6,845 nt of DNA from Planctomycetaceae bacterium (GTDB lineage: Bacteria > Planctomycetota > Planctomycetia > Planctomycetales > Planctomycetaceae). The DNA lies in contig JAJDEK010000167.1 of assembly GCA_029259875.1 (NCBI GenBank), positions 1 through 6,845 on the forward strand, read 5' to 3'. The translations under genes were made by a program, and so were the position numbers. How positions within the stretch are numbered: position 1 is the stretch's first letter; every line of letters starts with the position of its first letter. The notes beneath the pieces are model-generated. The model did no database searches, had not been told where the DNA came from, and saw only the letters and a program-made list of their open reading frames with translations. Below, one piece after another: positions 1 to 5,919 of this stretch.

Positions 1-822
1 CATTCCTCAACACGTACAAAGAATGTTCCCGGGCTTCTGGTGCGGTCAATGTTTGTCGATCCAAAAGGTTTACCGGTTATCTCAGCAGGAAGTTTTCGCA
101 CTGACCATTCCAGCCCGTTATCCAAACGCTGGGGAGGCTGGTATGTGACGGGCACGCATGGCGAGACAACGCATATGGGAAATTTTCATCTGCCTTCGTC
201 GAAGCGGCCGAAAAAAACTGTCGTAAATACGGCAGGCACCAACATAACGGACCTGTCAAAACTGACAAATATTGCCGCTTATCCTGCACCTCACAGTGAT
301 ATTGTAGTGCTGATGGTATTTGAACATCAAATTGATGCGCAAAATTTCATGATTCGAACCAACTATGCGTGGCAGATTGATGCGCACCGTGGTGAGGAAC
401 AGAAAGCGGATGCAGTCTGGAAGCGGGAAGCCGAACAGCTTGTGAAGCATTTGTTATTTGGGGGTGAAGCAAAGCTCAAATTTCCGATTCAGGGCACGTC
501 TGCCTTTGCGGATGAGTTTGTTGGGCACGGTCCCTTTGATTCACAAGATCGATCATTGCGGCAGTTTGACTTGCAGCAGCGACTGTTTAAGTTTCCGTGT
601 AGTTATATGATTTATTCTGCGGCTTTTCAGTCTTTGCGATTACCGGTACGTACCCACGTGTATAAGCAACTGCACCAAATTCTCAAGGGAACGGATCACT
701 CGAATGAGTATGCAGGTCTTTCGTTTTCTGATCGTCAGAATTTGTTATCGATTCTCCCTGAAACGGTACCAGAATTAAAACGAGTGTGGGAGCGATCGCC
801 GTTATCGGAATCAGAGAAGTAA
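1..822 (+). CDS. Uncharacterised protein, 3' part only (possible C-terminal region of a c-type cytochrome-associated planctomycete protein)
   Basis: The frame is open from base 1, so the true start lies outside the window; the internal GTG at 40 and ATG at 49 have no convincing ribosome binding site and are not preferred. At least 273 residues are present, ending with TAA at 820-822. What can be seen is a soluble, basic, aromatic-rich protein with no membrane segment, containing the motif RWGGWYVTGTHGE followed by HMGNF, and a C-terminal helix-like stretch (SFSDRQNLLSIL). From memory of the phylum, planctomycete proteins with this RWGGWYVTGTHG block carry a CxxCH heme site just upstream; here the first codon is His followed by SSTRTKNVPG, which would fit the end of such a site, but the cysteines are off the window. 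Function is unknown. The gene faces the minus-strand oxidoreductase across a 576-bp gap and is not in an operon with any visible gene. Confidence 0.8.
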   Translation, partial: HSSTRTKNVPGLLVRSMFVDPKGLPVISAGSFRTDHSSPLSKRWGGWYVTGTHGETTHMGNFHLPSSKRPKKTVVNTAGTNITDLSKLTNIAAYPAPHSDIVVLMVFEHQIDAQNFMIRTNYAWQIDAHRGEEQKADAVWKREAEQLVKHLLFGGEAKLKFPIQGTSAFADEFVGHGPFDSQDRSLRQFDLQQRLFKFPCSYMIYSAAFQSLRLPVRTHVYKQLHQILKGTDHSNEYAGLSFSDRQNLLSILPETVPELKRVWERSPLSESEK

Positions 823-1073
823 ATGTAGGATTACTATCGTTTACTTGTGCCGGATTTTCATCTCTAGGGATGGCTTCGATTTGGGGTAGAATGATGGTTG
901 GGTAATAAATTAAGCATGGGCGATGTTTCAGAGGATCTTTGAATGCTTTGCTTCACAGGTGAGTGAAGTTGGTTTGAGTATCATTCATGTCTGTTCATGA
1001 TCATCTTCAACAGCGTGGATGAGTCAAGCGCTGTTATGAGCGTGAAACGAGATGAAACTCGAGTGAAGCTAAG

Positions 1074-1229
1074 ATGAAACGTAATGAAAGGCATGCGATG
1101 TGGTTTGATAGAAGCAAAAAACAGACTGATGATTTTGAACAGGCTTTGCTTGTGCATTACACCAAATTAAAAAACGACGAGAATTTCGTAGTGCTGAATT
1201 TAACAGGAGCAGATCTTTTCACCGCCTAG
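1074..1229 (+). CDS. Doubtful 51-residue ORF, possibly a frameshifted gene remnant
   Basis: The ATG at 1074 opens a 51-residue frame ending at TAG 1227-1229. The product is hydrophilic in its first half and then reads FEQALLVHYTKLKND and FVVLNLTGADLF, which looks protein-like. There is no clear Shine-Dalgarno sequence. At the short T run 1216-1219, moving back one base would bypass the stop and continue in the next frame through HRLEKIPTRATQITQFKEV to TAA at 1295-1297, giving a product of about 74 residues that ends just before the terminator hairpin. This would fit a small gene broken by a one-base deletion, or a read error, but could equally be chance. No family was recognised. Confidence 0.2.
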   Translation: MKRNERHAMWFDRSKKQTDDFEQALLVHYTKLKNDENFVVLNLTGADLFTA

Positions 1230-1297
1230 AAAAAATTCCCACGCGCGCGACGCAGATCACACAGTTTAAGGAGGTGCAGCAGCAAGACAAGAAATAA

Positions 1298-1323
1298 AAA
1301 ACGACCTGAAAACAGGTCGTTTT
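1298..1323. terminator. Rho-independent terminator, probably bidirectional
   Basis: The arms AAAACGACCTG (1298-1308) and CAGGTCGTTTT (1313-1323) pair perfectly over 11 bp around an AAAA loop. Read on the minus strand the stem is extended by a run of six or more T residues followed by ATTTC, a good terminator for the oxidoreductase unit whose stop codon is about 75 bp upstream on that strand. Read on the plus strand it ends in TTTT then AGTG, so it probably also stops transcription from the left. Confidence 0.85.
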
Positions 1324-1398
1324 AGTGAGTTTCCAGATTACGGAATTTGTCAATTGCAATTCATTCTCGTACCAATTGCGACGCTGTCAGAATTTTGA

Positions 1399-2688
1399 TT
1401 AAGAATCGTTTTCAGGATAGTGGCTGATGTCCAGCGTGTTAGCGGGAGCCATTTTTTCATTTTTGGTATCCCAGCCCATCATCTGACCGGATCTCCAGGA
1501 CTCATTAGCCATGTTAACAGCGACGACACCTGCCAGCCCTAGCTCACTGGGGCAATTCAGCGCTTCGCCGTTTCGTAGATGATTCTGGAGATTAGTATGG
1601 TGCAGCTTCGTATCTTCGGCCCCGGATTTCTTATGCTCTGCCAGGACCTTGCCATCTTTATCTTTGGCTACCCAACCAGACGAAGTGAAGTAAAGCGTGC
1701 CGCGATAGCCTCGAATGAGGTGGTCAATGCCGACCCGGTTACTCATCGTTCCGAGAACATAGACGGTCATACCGCGTGGGTACTCGCAAATCATTTCGAA
1801 ATTGTCTGGTAGATCACGGTCATCGCGCCACTGCCAAATGCCTCCCATGCCGACAACGCGACGTGGATACAACAGATTGCAAGCTTTCATGATACGTGTG
1901 ATGCGGTGAATGAACAGGTCAGTGCAAATACCGCCCGAGTACTGAGAATAATTTCGCCATTCATAATAATGGTGAGGATTCCAGTCTGTTTTGGGGGCGT
2001 GTCCCAGCCAGGCATTCCAGTCCAAGTCAGCTGGTTTGGCTTCATCGTCTTTGAGACCAGGACGACGCCAGGGGCCTTGCGATCCATAGCGACGCACATA
2101 TTCAATTTGTGCTTGAACGACTTGGCCAATGACTCCTTCTCCAATTGCCTTAGCGGCAGAGCTATAGGAATCATCGGACATGCCTTGCACGCCGACTTGA
2201 ATCGGAAGCTTGGTCTCTTTCTGTTTTTTGATGACCGCTTGTGCTTCAGGAATGCTGTGCGTCATTGGTTTTTCACAATAGACGGCTTTACCAGAATCCA
2301 AAGCATCAATCGTCATTTGAGAGTGCCAATGTTCCGGAGTCGCGATGGTGACATAGTCAATGTCTTTGATTTCCAGAACTTTGCGATAGTCAGAAAAAGC
2401 GTGTTTTGCTCCCGTTTTTTCCTTACCTTCGTCAGCTCTCTTTTTCCAGCAGTCAGCAACCGCAATGGATTCCAGGTTGTTTTTTTCGCGAAGCGCATTG
2501 AAAGTACTCATGTGGCCGTTGGCCATGCCACCGGCGCCGATGAACCCGATTCGAATTCGGTCATTGGCTCCGAGAATGCTTCCGTAACTTTGTGCTGTCC
2601 AAGCCAAGCCAGCAGCAGCGGTGCTACCAGCCTGGAGGAAATTTCTACGAGTGACTTCAGATGAAGACTTTTTCTTTTCAGAACTCAT
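1399..2688 (-). CDS. Tat-exported Gfo/Idh/MocA family NAD(P)-dependent oxidoreductase
   Basis: This 429-residue protein belongs to the Gfo/Idh/MocA dehydrogenase family, which oxidises or reduces sugars and cyclitols using NAD(P). It opens with a twin-arginine leader (TRRNFLQAGSTAAAGLAW, residues 13-30), so it is probably folded around its cofactor and exported. The Rossmann fold begins at about residue 45 with GFIGAGGMANGH (48-59), followed by an acidic residue after the second strand (AVAD, 76-79), ATPEHWH (116-122) and the family hallmark EKP (139-141). The C-terminal domain carries YSGGICTDLFIH (250-261), with Asp257 and His261 in the usual place for substrate and catalysis. The ATG at 2688 is chosen over the TTG at 2697 because AGGA (complement of 2698-2701) lies 9 nt before the ATG but abuts the TTG. 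It is 47 bp downstream of the DUF1080 gene on the same strand, suggesting one transcript and a joint role. Exact substrate cannot be told from sequence alone. Confidence 0.93.
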   Translation of the reverse strand: MSSEKKKSSSEVTRRNFLQAGSTAAAGLAWTAQSYGSILGANDRIRIGFIGAGGMANGHMSTFNALREKNNLESIAVADCWKKRADEGKEKTGAKHAFSDYRKVLEIKDIDYVTIATPEHWHSQMTIDALDSGKAVYCEKPMTHSIPEAQAVIKKQKETKLPIQVGVQGMSDDSYSSAAKAIGEGVIGQVVQAQIEYVRRYGSQGPWRRPGLKDDEAKPADLDWNAWLGHAPKTDWNPHHYYEWRNYSQYSGGICTDLFIHRITRIMKACNLLYPRRVVGMGGIWQWRDDRDLPDNFEMICEYPRGMTVYVLGTMSNRVGIDHLIRGYRGTLYFTSSGWVAKDKDGKVLAEHKKSGAEDTKLHHTNLQNHLRNGEALNCPSELGLAGVVAVNMANESWRSGQMMGWDTKNEKMAPANTLDISHYPENDS

Positions 2689-2735
2689 AAGTACCAATCC
2701 TGTTTCTTACGTCTAATGAAAATAATGGAAGCAGA

Positions 2736-3419
2736 TTATGGAAGCTGTTTGATACGCATGTTTTTGAACTCAATCTTAGCCCCATGACCACACAGGCAAA
2801 TGTATCCTGAGTCCCGTTTCAAACCGGGGTGATCCTTGCCATCAATCGTACCGTTTTTCTTGGAATCGGTCATATCGAAATCGACAATGGTCGTTCCGTT
2901 CAAAACTACTTTGAGCTTATTGCCATCGACCATGATTTCCTGTGAGTTCCATTCACCCACTGGATTGAGGTGGCCTCGTTTTGCCGGTGCGGTTCCGTAT
3001 AATGAACCATGATATTGATACTTTTGTAGCTTGGCATATTTTTTTGCGGTATCGTCGAGGATTTGAATTTCTTTTCCTGCATAAGCGGGGCTGGTTTTGG
3101 GTTTAAGAGGAACGTGATATCCAATACCATTATTGGCTCCTGGTTCCAGTTTGAAATCAAATCGCAAGATAAAATTTTTGTATTCTTTGTCGGTAAACAA
3201 ATTACCGCCGGTTTCTTTTTTGCTGATCAATAAACCATCTTTGGCGTAATAACCATTGGTAGCACCTTGCCAGCCATCTAATGATTTTCCGTTGAAGATA
3301 CTTACAAAATCGCTATCACAATGCTCTTCAGCAATGAGATCAGCGGGCTGAGTGACACAGAGGCAGGCACTCATAAACAAACAAAGTGTAGTGAAATTCT
3401 TAGCAGTTAATTGAAACAT
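2736..3419 (-). CDS. Secreted DUF1080 (3-keto-disaccharide hydrolase domain) protein
   Basis: The 227-residue product has an N-terminal Sec signal peptide (Lys7, hydrophobic to about residue 22, likely cut after ADLIA at residue 30). A lipoprotein-type cut at Cys19 (MSAC) is possible but less convincing. The rest is a single concanavalin-like beta-sandwich domain of the DUF1080/PF06439 type, seen from FNGKSLDGW (42-50), NNGIGYHVP (96-104), EIQILDD (117-123), HGSLYG (137-142) and a late GEWNSQEIMVDGN stretch. Length is typical of a single-domain family member. PF06439 proteins are described as 3-keto-disaccharide hydrolases or 3-keto-glycoside-cleaving enzymes acting with Gfo/Idh/MocA oxidoreductases, and the following gene is exactly that. 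The start is supported by AAGGA (complement of 3429-3433) 9 nt before the ATG. The substrate is unknown; in this phylum the domain is heavily duplicated, so a structural or binding role remains possible. Confidence 0.9.
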   Translation of the reverse strand: MFQLTAKNFTTLCLFMSACLCVTQPADLIAEEHCDSDFVSIFNGKSLDGWQGATNGYYAKDGLLISKKETGGNLFTDKEYKNFILRFDFKLEPGANNGIGYHVPLKPKTSPAYAGKEIQILDDTAKKYAKLQKYQYHGSLYGTAPAKRGHLNPVGEWNSQEIMVDGNKLKVVLNGTTIVDFDMTDSKKNGTIDGKDHPGLKRDSGYICLCGHGAKIEFKNMRIKQLP

Positions 3420-3476
3420 TGCATTGATTCCTTGATATTCAGCAATTGAAAGTGACTCAGGTAGGAAACCCTGTGA

Positions 3477-3506
3477 TATTTAGGGATCTTAAAGAAGGTA
3501 TGTCAA
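3477..3506 (-). promoter_or_regulatory. Candidate sigma-70-like promoter for the DUF1080-oxidoreductase unit
   Basis: On the minus strand a perfect TTGACA (complement of 3501-3506) is followed after 18 bp by TAAATA (complement of 3477-3482), about 58 bp upstream of the DUF1080 start codon. The -35 match is exact; the -10 is weak, matching only three of six consensus positions, which would suit a promoter needing help or subject to control. Confidence 0.4.
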
Positions 3507-3518
3507 GTTGAGCATACC
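3497..3518. promoter_or_regulatory. Candidate operator: near-perfect 22-bp palindrome over the -35 box
   Basis: The left arm is GGTATG then TCAA (3497-3506), then a single G, and the right arm is TTGA, one extra G, then CATACC (3508-3518). All ten base pairs of the two arms match, with one unpaired G offset. It contains the TTGACA of the putative minus-strand promoter, so a bound regulator would block polymerase. No regulator gene is visible in the window. It is not followed by a T run on either strand, so it is not a terminator. Confidence 0.4.
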
Positions 3519-3572
3519 AAAGTGAGATTACCAGAATCAATGGAAAACAGAGTGAAAGCAGTGGGTTTTTTG

Positions 3573-3594
3573 TTTGAATCGATTTTGATTCAAA
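3573..3594. repeat. Inverted repeat upstream of mtnA
   Basis: TTTGAATC (3573-3580) and GATTCAAA (3587-3594) form a perfect 8-bp inverted repeat with a 6-nt GATTTT centre, ending about 60 bp before the mtnA start codon. A separate 10-bp palindrome TCAAATTTGA lies at 3608-3617. Both are AT-rich and could be operator half-sites or chance; no T run follows on the plus strand, so a terminator is unlikely. Confidence 0.3.
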
Positions 3595-3653
3595 ACAGCA
3601 TGATACGTCAAATTTGATTTTTAGCATTATCATCAGAGGGAAGATCAACGGAT

Positions 3654-4736
3654 ATGAATTTTGAACATGAAACAGGGGCTGAAGTTGCGACAGTGCGCTG
3701 GGTCGGTGGAACAGATGGATATCTTCAGATGATCGATCAGACTTTGCTGCCTACTGAGTTTCGTGAGATTGAATGTCGGACTGTTGAGACCGTTTGGGAA
3801 GCGATCAAAAAACTTCGCGTCCGTGGAGCACCCGCAATTGGAATTGCTGCCGCTTATGGAGTGGTATTGGGATTGCAGAGTGTCGATGGTTCGGATCGTG
3901 TCCACTTTGATCAGAGGTTAAAAGAGGTCTCACAGTATTTAGCAGGAAGTCGACCAACGGCCGTCAATCTGTTCTGGGCTTTGGAGCGACTCCAAAAACT
4001 AGCTGACAGTTCCCGAGAACTTGCCAATAGTGAGATGCATCAGCGTTTATTGGATGAGGCACTGAAAATTGAGCAGGAAGATTTGCAGATGTGTCATCAA
4101 ATCGGTGAAGTAGGAGCTGCATTGCTTGAGAAAGGAGACGGAGTACTCACACATTGCAATGCCGGTGGTCTGGCGACCTCAGGAGGTGGAACGGCACTCT
4201 CAGTCTTCTTTGAAGCGGCTCGACAGGGAAAAGAAATTCACGTCTATGCCGATGAAACAAGGCCTTTGTTACAGGGAGCGCGCTTGACGACTTGGGAACT
4301 CATGCAACGTGAGATTCCTGTAACCTTAATCAGTGATTCGATGGCTGGTTGGGTGATGCAAGAAAAGAAAATTCAGGCGGTGGTTACTGGTGCGGATCGT
4401 ATCGCCGCGAATGGAGACTCTGCAAACAAGATTGGAACTTATTCGGTGGCCTTATTGGCCAATGCGCACGAAATTCCCTTTTATATTGCTGCACCTTCCA
4501 GCACATTTGATCTGAGTTTAGAGAGTGGCAAGCAAATTCCGATTGAAGAACGGCTGGCTGAAGAAATGACACATGGCTTTGGCAAACAGACCGCCCCGGA
4601 TGGGGTCGATGTTTATAACCCCGCCTTTGATGTCACGCCTGCAAAGTATATTAAAGGAATTATCACAGAGCGAGGTTTGATACAGCCTGTTACAAAAGAG
4701 GAAGTATTACGCGTGCTCTCTTCCTCTGAGGCTTAA
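3654..4736 (+). CDS. mtnA: S-methyl-5-thioribose-1-phosphate isomerase (MtnA)
   Basis: This cytoplasmic enzyme converts 5-methylthioribose 1-phosphate to 5-methylthioribulose 1-phosphate, an aldose-ketose isomerisation in the methionine salvage pathway (also used in methylthioadenosine shunts). The 360-residue length is normal for the family, which is related to eIF2B alpha/beta/delta subunits. Signature blocks are all present: IDQTLLP (27-33), RGAPAIG (57-63), RPTAVNLFWAL (100-110), THCNAGGLAT with the catalytic Cys168 (166-175), DETRPLLQGARLT (200-212) and TGADRIAANGDSANKIGTY with the catalytic Asp248 (245-263). The 80-residue spacing between the catalytic Cys and Asp equals that of the Bacillus subtilis enzyme. 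The ATG at 3654 follows GAGGGA (3636-3641) by 12 nt, a rather long gap, so the exact start is slightly uncertain. No other methionine salvage genes are adjacent; it diverges from the DUF1080 unit and converges on the gene at 4764. Confidence 0.96.
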   Translation: MNFEHETGAEVATVRWVGGTDGYLQMIDQTLLPTEFREIECRTVETVWEAIKKLRVRGAPAIGIAAAYGVVLGLQSVDGSDRVHFDQRLKEVSQYLAGSRPTAVNLFWALERLQKLADSSRELANSEMHQRLLDEALKIEQEDLQMCHQIGEVGAALLEKGDGVLTHCNAGGLATSGGGTALSVFFEAARQGKEIHVYADETRPLLQGARLTTWELMQREIPVTLISDSMAGWVMQEKKIQAVVTGADRIAANGDSANKIGTYSVALLANAHEIPFYIAAPSSTFDLSLESGKQIPIEERLAEEMTHGFGKQTAPDGVDVYNPAFDVTPAKYIKGIITERGLIQPVTKEEVLRVLSSSEA

Positions 4737-4763
4737 TACAGACGACGCTAAGTATTACTGGTG

Positions 4764-5384
4764 TTAATATCTTGGAGCCTGATTGGATTCCGGCGCGAAT
4801 ACGGGATTTTGTATCTGGATCGGCTGTTGCTGAAACTGTTGTTGCGGTTGAAACTGCTGCTGCTGCTGATAAGGGTTCTGATTTTGCTGCTGGTATTGAA
4901 CGGGGACCATGACAGGTTGTTGCTGATAGTATGAAGTTCGTCGTTGATTGGCTTCTTTCTGTCGCTGGATTTTTTCCAAGTCCTCTTCTCGCCTGGGAAG
5001 TGCATAGTTTTTCCAGGCTGCTTGTTCCTGATATCGATTCCAGAAATGTTGTGAATAGGCAAGTTGTGGAGTGATTCCCCAGCCTGCAGCCACTTGAGTT
5101 TGTGACAGAACATTGCGGTAGTTATAGGGCCTGAAAAAATGATAGCCACTATATGGCGAAATTTCCTGAAAATAACCATGCTGCCAAGGATGTTGTGAAT
5201 CATACGGATATAAATCGTCTCCAAAGATTCCACCAGTGACTCCGCCATTTGTTACTGGGCCGCTTGTCGTAGGATAGCTCGTTGCACCAGGAGTTTCGGT
5301 GGCACCATGATAGGCCTCATTAGAAATCGCAGGATCTCCGCCGATGGCAGCAGCAATGGCAATCGCAAAAAAAGTCGTAGACAT
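4764..5384 (-). CDS. Putative exported Gln/Tyr-rich protein of unknown function
   Basis: The 206-residue product starts at an ATG preceded by GAGGA (complement of 5394-5398) at 9 nt, the same spacing as the two other minus-strand genes, so the start is well supported. Residues 5-15 are hydrophobic (FFAIAIAAAIG) and could be an unusual short signal peptide, although no basic residue precedes it. A Thr/Gly/Pro linker (about 28-53) follows, then an aromatic core (about 70-119) with FFRPYNYRNVLSQTQVAAGW and PQLAYSQHFWNRY, a charged segment RREEDLEKIQRQKEANQRR (131-149), and a Gln-rich tail (151-198) with runs of three to five Q separated by F, P, Y and N. No enzyme motif is visible. The core resembles proteins I associate only with planctomycetes; a wall, surface or assembly role is a guess. 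It ends 27 bp from the mtnA stop, tail to tail, with no clear terminator between. Confidence 0.82.
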   Translation of the reverse strand: MSTTFFAIAIAAAIGGDPAISNEAYHGATETPGATSYPTTSGPVTNGGVTGGIFGDDLYPYDSQHPWQHGYFQEISPYSGYHFFRPYNYRNVLSQTQVAAGWGITPQLAYSQHFWNRYQEQAAWKNYALPRREEDLEKIQRQKEANQRRTSYYQQQPVMVPVQYQQQNQNPYQQQQQFQPQQQFQQQPIQIQNPVFAPESNQAPRY

Positions 5385-5408
5385 ATCCGAAATTCCTCTA
5401 CCTCACTC

Positions 5409-5427
5409 AACAGAGACTGTTTCTGTT
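5409..5427. promoter_or_regulatory. Candidate operator: 19-bp near-palindrome upstream of the Gln-rich protein gene
   Basis: AACAGAGACTGTTTCTGTT is symmetric about T5418 with nine pairs, of which only one (G5415/T5421) fails. It lies 25-43 bp upstream of the start codon of the minus-strand gene ending at 5384, in the zone expected for a promoter or leader. No T run follows on the minus strand, which argues against attenuation or termination. Confidence 0.35.
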
Positions 5428-5866
5428 TTGTGAATTGTGACAGTGATTGATTTTATTTGGAGAAGGTCTATTCCCGCACTACTTATTATCGGATGGTCAA
5501 ATACCCTTTCCTTCAGGTTCATCATAAAAATCGTAAGATGTAAATCACATAAGCGCGCTATAACCTGAATATTTTTAAATCGGGTTAGATCAGCCAGTCA
5601 AAATGAAACGGCAATATCTGCCGAAACCGGCACTGAACCGAACCCTTTTTTATGGTTTTCGGCTCTACTCACTCAAAAGTGGTGTAGGTTTGATGGTAGA
5701 CGCGAACAATGCCAGACAGTTGTTTGAGCGGATTGAAAGCTCGAGTGGCTCAAATGATTCTAAAATCAATTCATTTCGGGCTCAGAGGTGTTAATCGCGA
5801 TCATTGATAGATTCAGCATGGATTAACAATACGAGCTTCTCAAAATTGTGATTGATGCGTTTTTAA

Positions 5867-5887
5867 ATCATCAATTGATGATATTCT
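5867..5887 (+). promoter_or_regulatory. Candidate extended -10 promoter overlapped by a perfect 16-bp palindrome
   Basis: ATCATCAATTGATGAT (5867-5882) is a perfect palindrome. Its right end runs into TGATATTCT (5879-5887), which reads as an extended -10 element (TG-n-TATTCT) for the gene at 5920; no good -35 is seen at the usual distance. Additional ATTGAT copies occur at 5851-5856 and 5803-5808. The overlap of a symmetric site with a -10 suggests repression, by inference only. Confidence 0.35.
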
Positions 5888-5893
5888 GAAATA

Positions 5894-5913
5894 CTTACAT
5901 GAGATGTAAGGGA
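5894..5913 (+). promoter_or_regulatory. Leader hairpin overlapping the Shine-Dalgarno sequence of the gene at 5920
   Basis: CTTACAT (5894-5900) and ATGTAAG (5904-5910) form a perfect 7-bp stem with a GAG loop. The ribosome binding site AAGGGA (5908-5913), 6 nt before the ATG at 5920, shares its AAG with the 3' arm. If transcription starts near 5894, as the -10 above predicts, the hairpin would lie at the very 5' end of the mRNA and could limit translation or protect the end. It could also be a DNA operator. Confidence 0.35.
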
Positions 5914-5919
5914 CTAACC

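Larger units (their letters stand above)
823..1398. other. Gene-poor convergent spacer
   Basis: This 576-bp stretch separates two converging genes. It contains one weak small ORF (1074-1229) and a strong stem-loop (1298-1323). A short run of GATGAAAC-type repeats (1051-1058 and 1073-1080, with related TGAAAC/TGAAAG copies around them) sits just before the small ORF. No tRNA-like cloverleaf, insertion sequence or longer conserved gene fragment was recognised in the first 250 bp. Confidence 0.5.
5385..5919. other. Divergent intergenic region between two exported-protein genes
   Basis: About 535 bp separate the two divergently transcribed small secreted-protein genes. It contains inverted repeats at 5409-5427, 5867-5882 and 5894-5910 (listed separately) and a short CGGCA/TGCCG hairpin at 5609-5613/5619-5623. 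The middle (5603-5794) holds a 63-codon open frame on the plus strand without a ribosome binding site or recognisable motif. The length is large compared with the other spacers here, so an untranslated leader or a small RNA is possible, but nothing specific was recognised. Confidence 0.45.

Noticed and set aside
1906..2664. Long plus-strand open frame (252 codons) opposite the oxidoreductase gene
   Set aside because: It is antisense to a gene with complete family motifs, has no recognisable domain and no ribosome binding site; it is a shadow frame.
3457..3648. 63-codon minus-strand frame upstream of the DUF1080 gene
   Set aside because: It covers the AT-rich promoter and operator region, and its product is a hydrophobic string expected from AT-rich non-coding DNA.
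4734..4757. TAATAC...GTATTA inverted repeat between the converging genes as a terminator
   Set aside because: Only 6 AT-rich base pairs with a 12-nt loop and no T run; too weak to call.
4748..5248. Minus-strand frame of 166 codons overlapping the Gln-rich protein gene
   Set aside because: It lies in another frame of the same strand; its Ser/Asn/Arg-rich part is simply the CAG/CAA triplet runs read out of frame, and the neighbouring frame has the better start.
5603..5794. 63-codon plus-strand frame in the divergent spacer
   Set aside because: No Shine-Dalgarno sequence, no motif, and no family resemblance; it overlaps hairpin-forming sequence. It cannot be excluded but is not supported.
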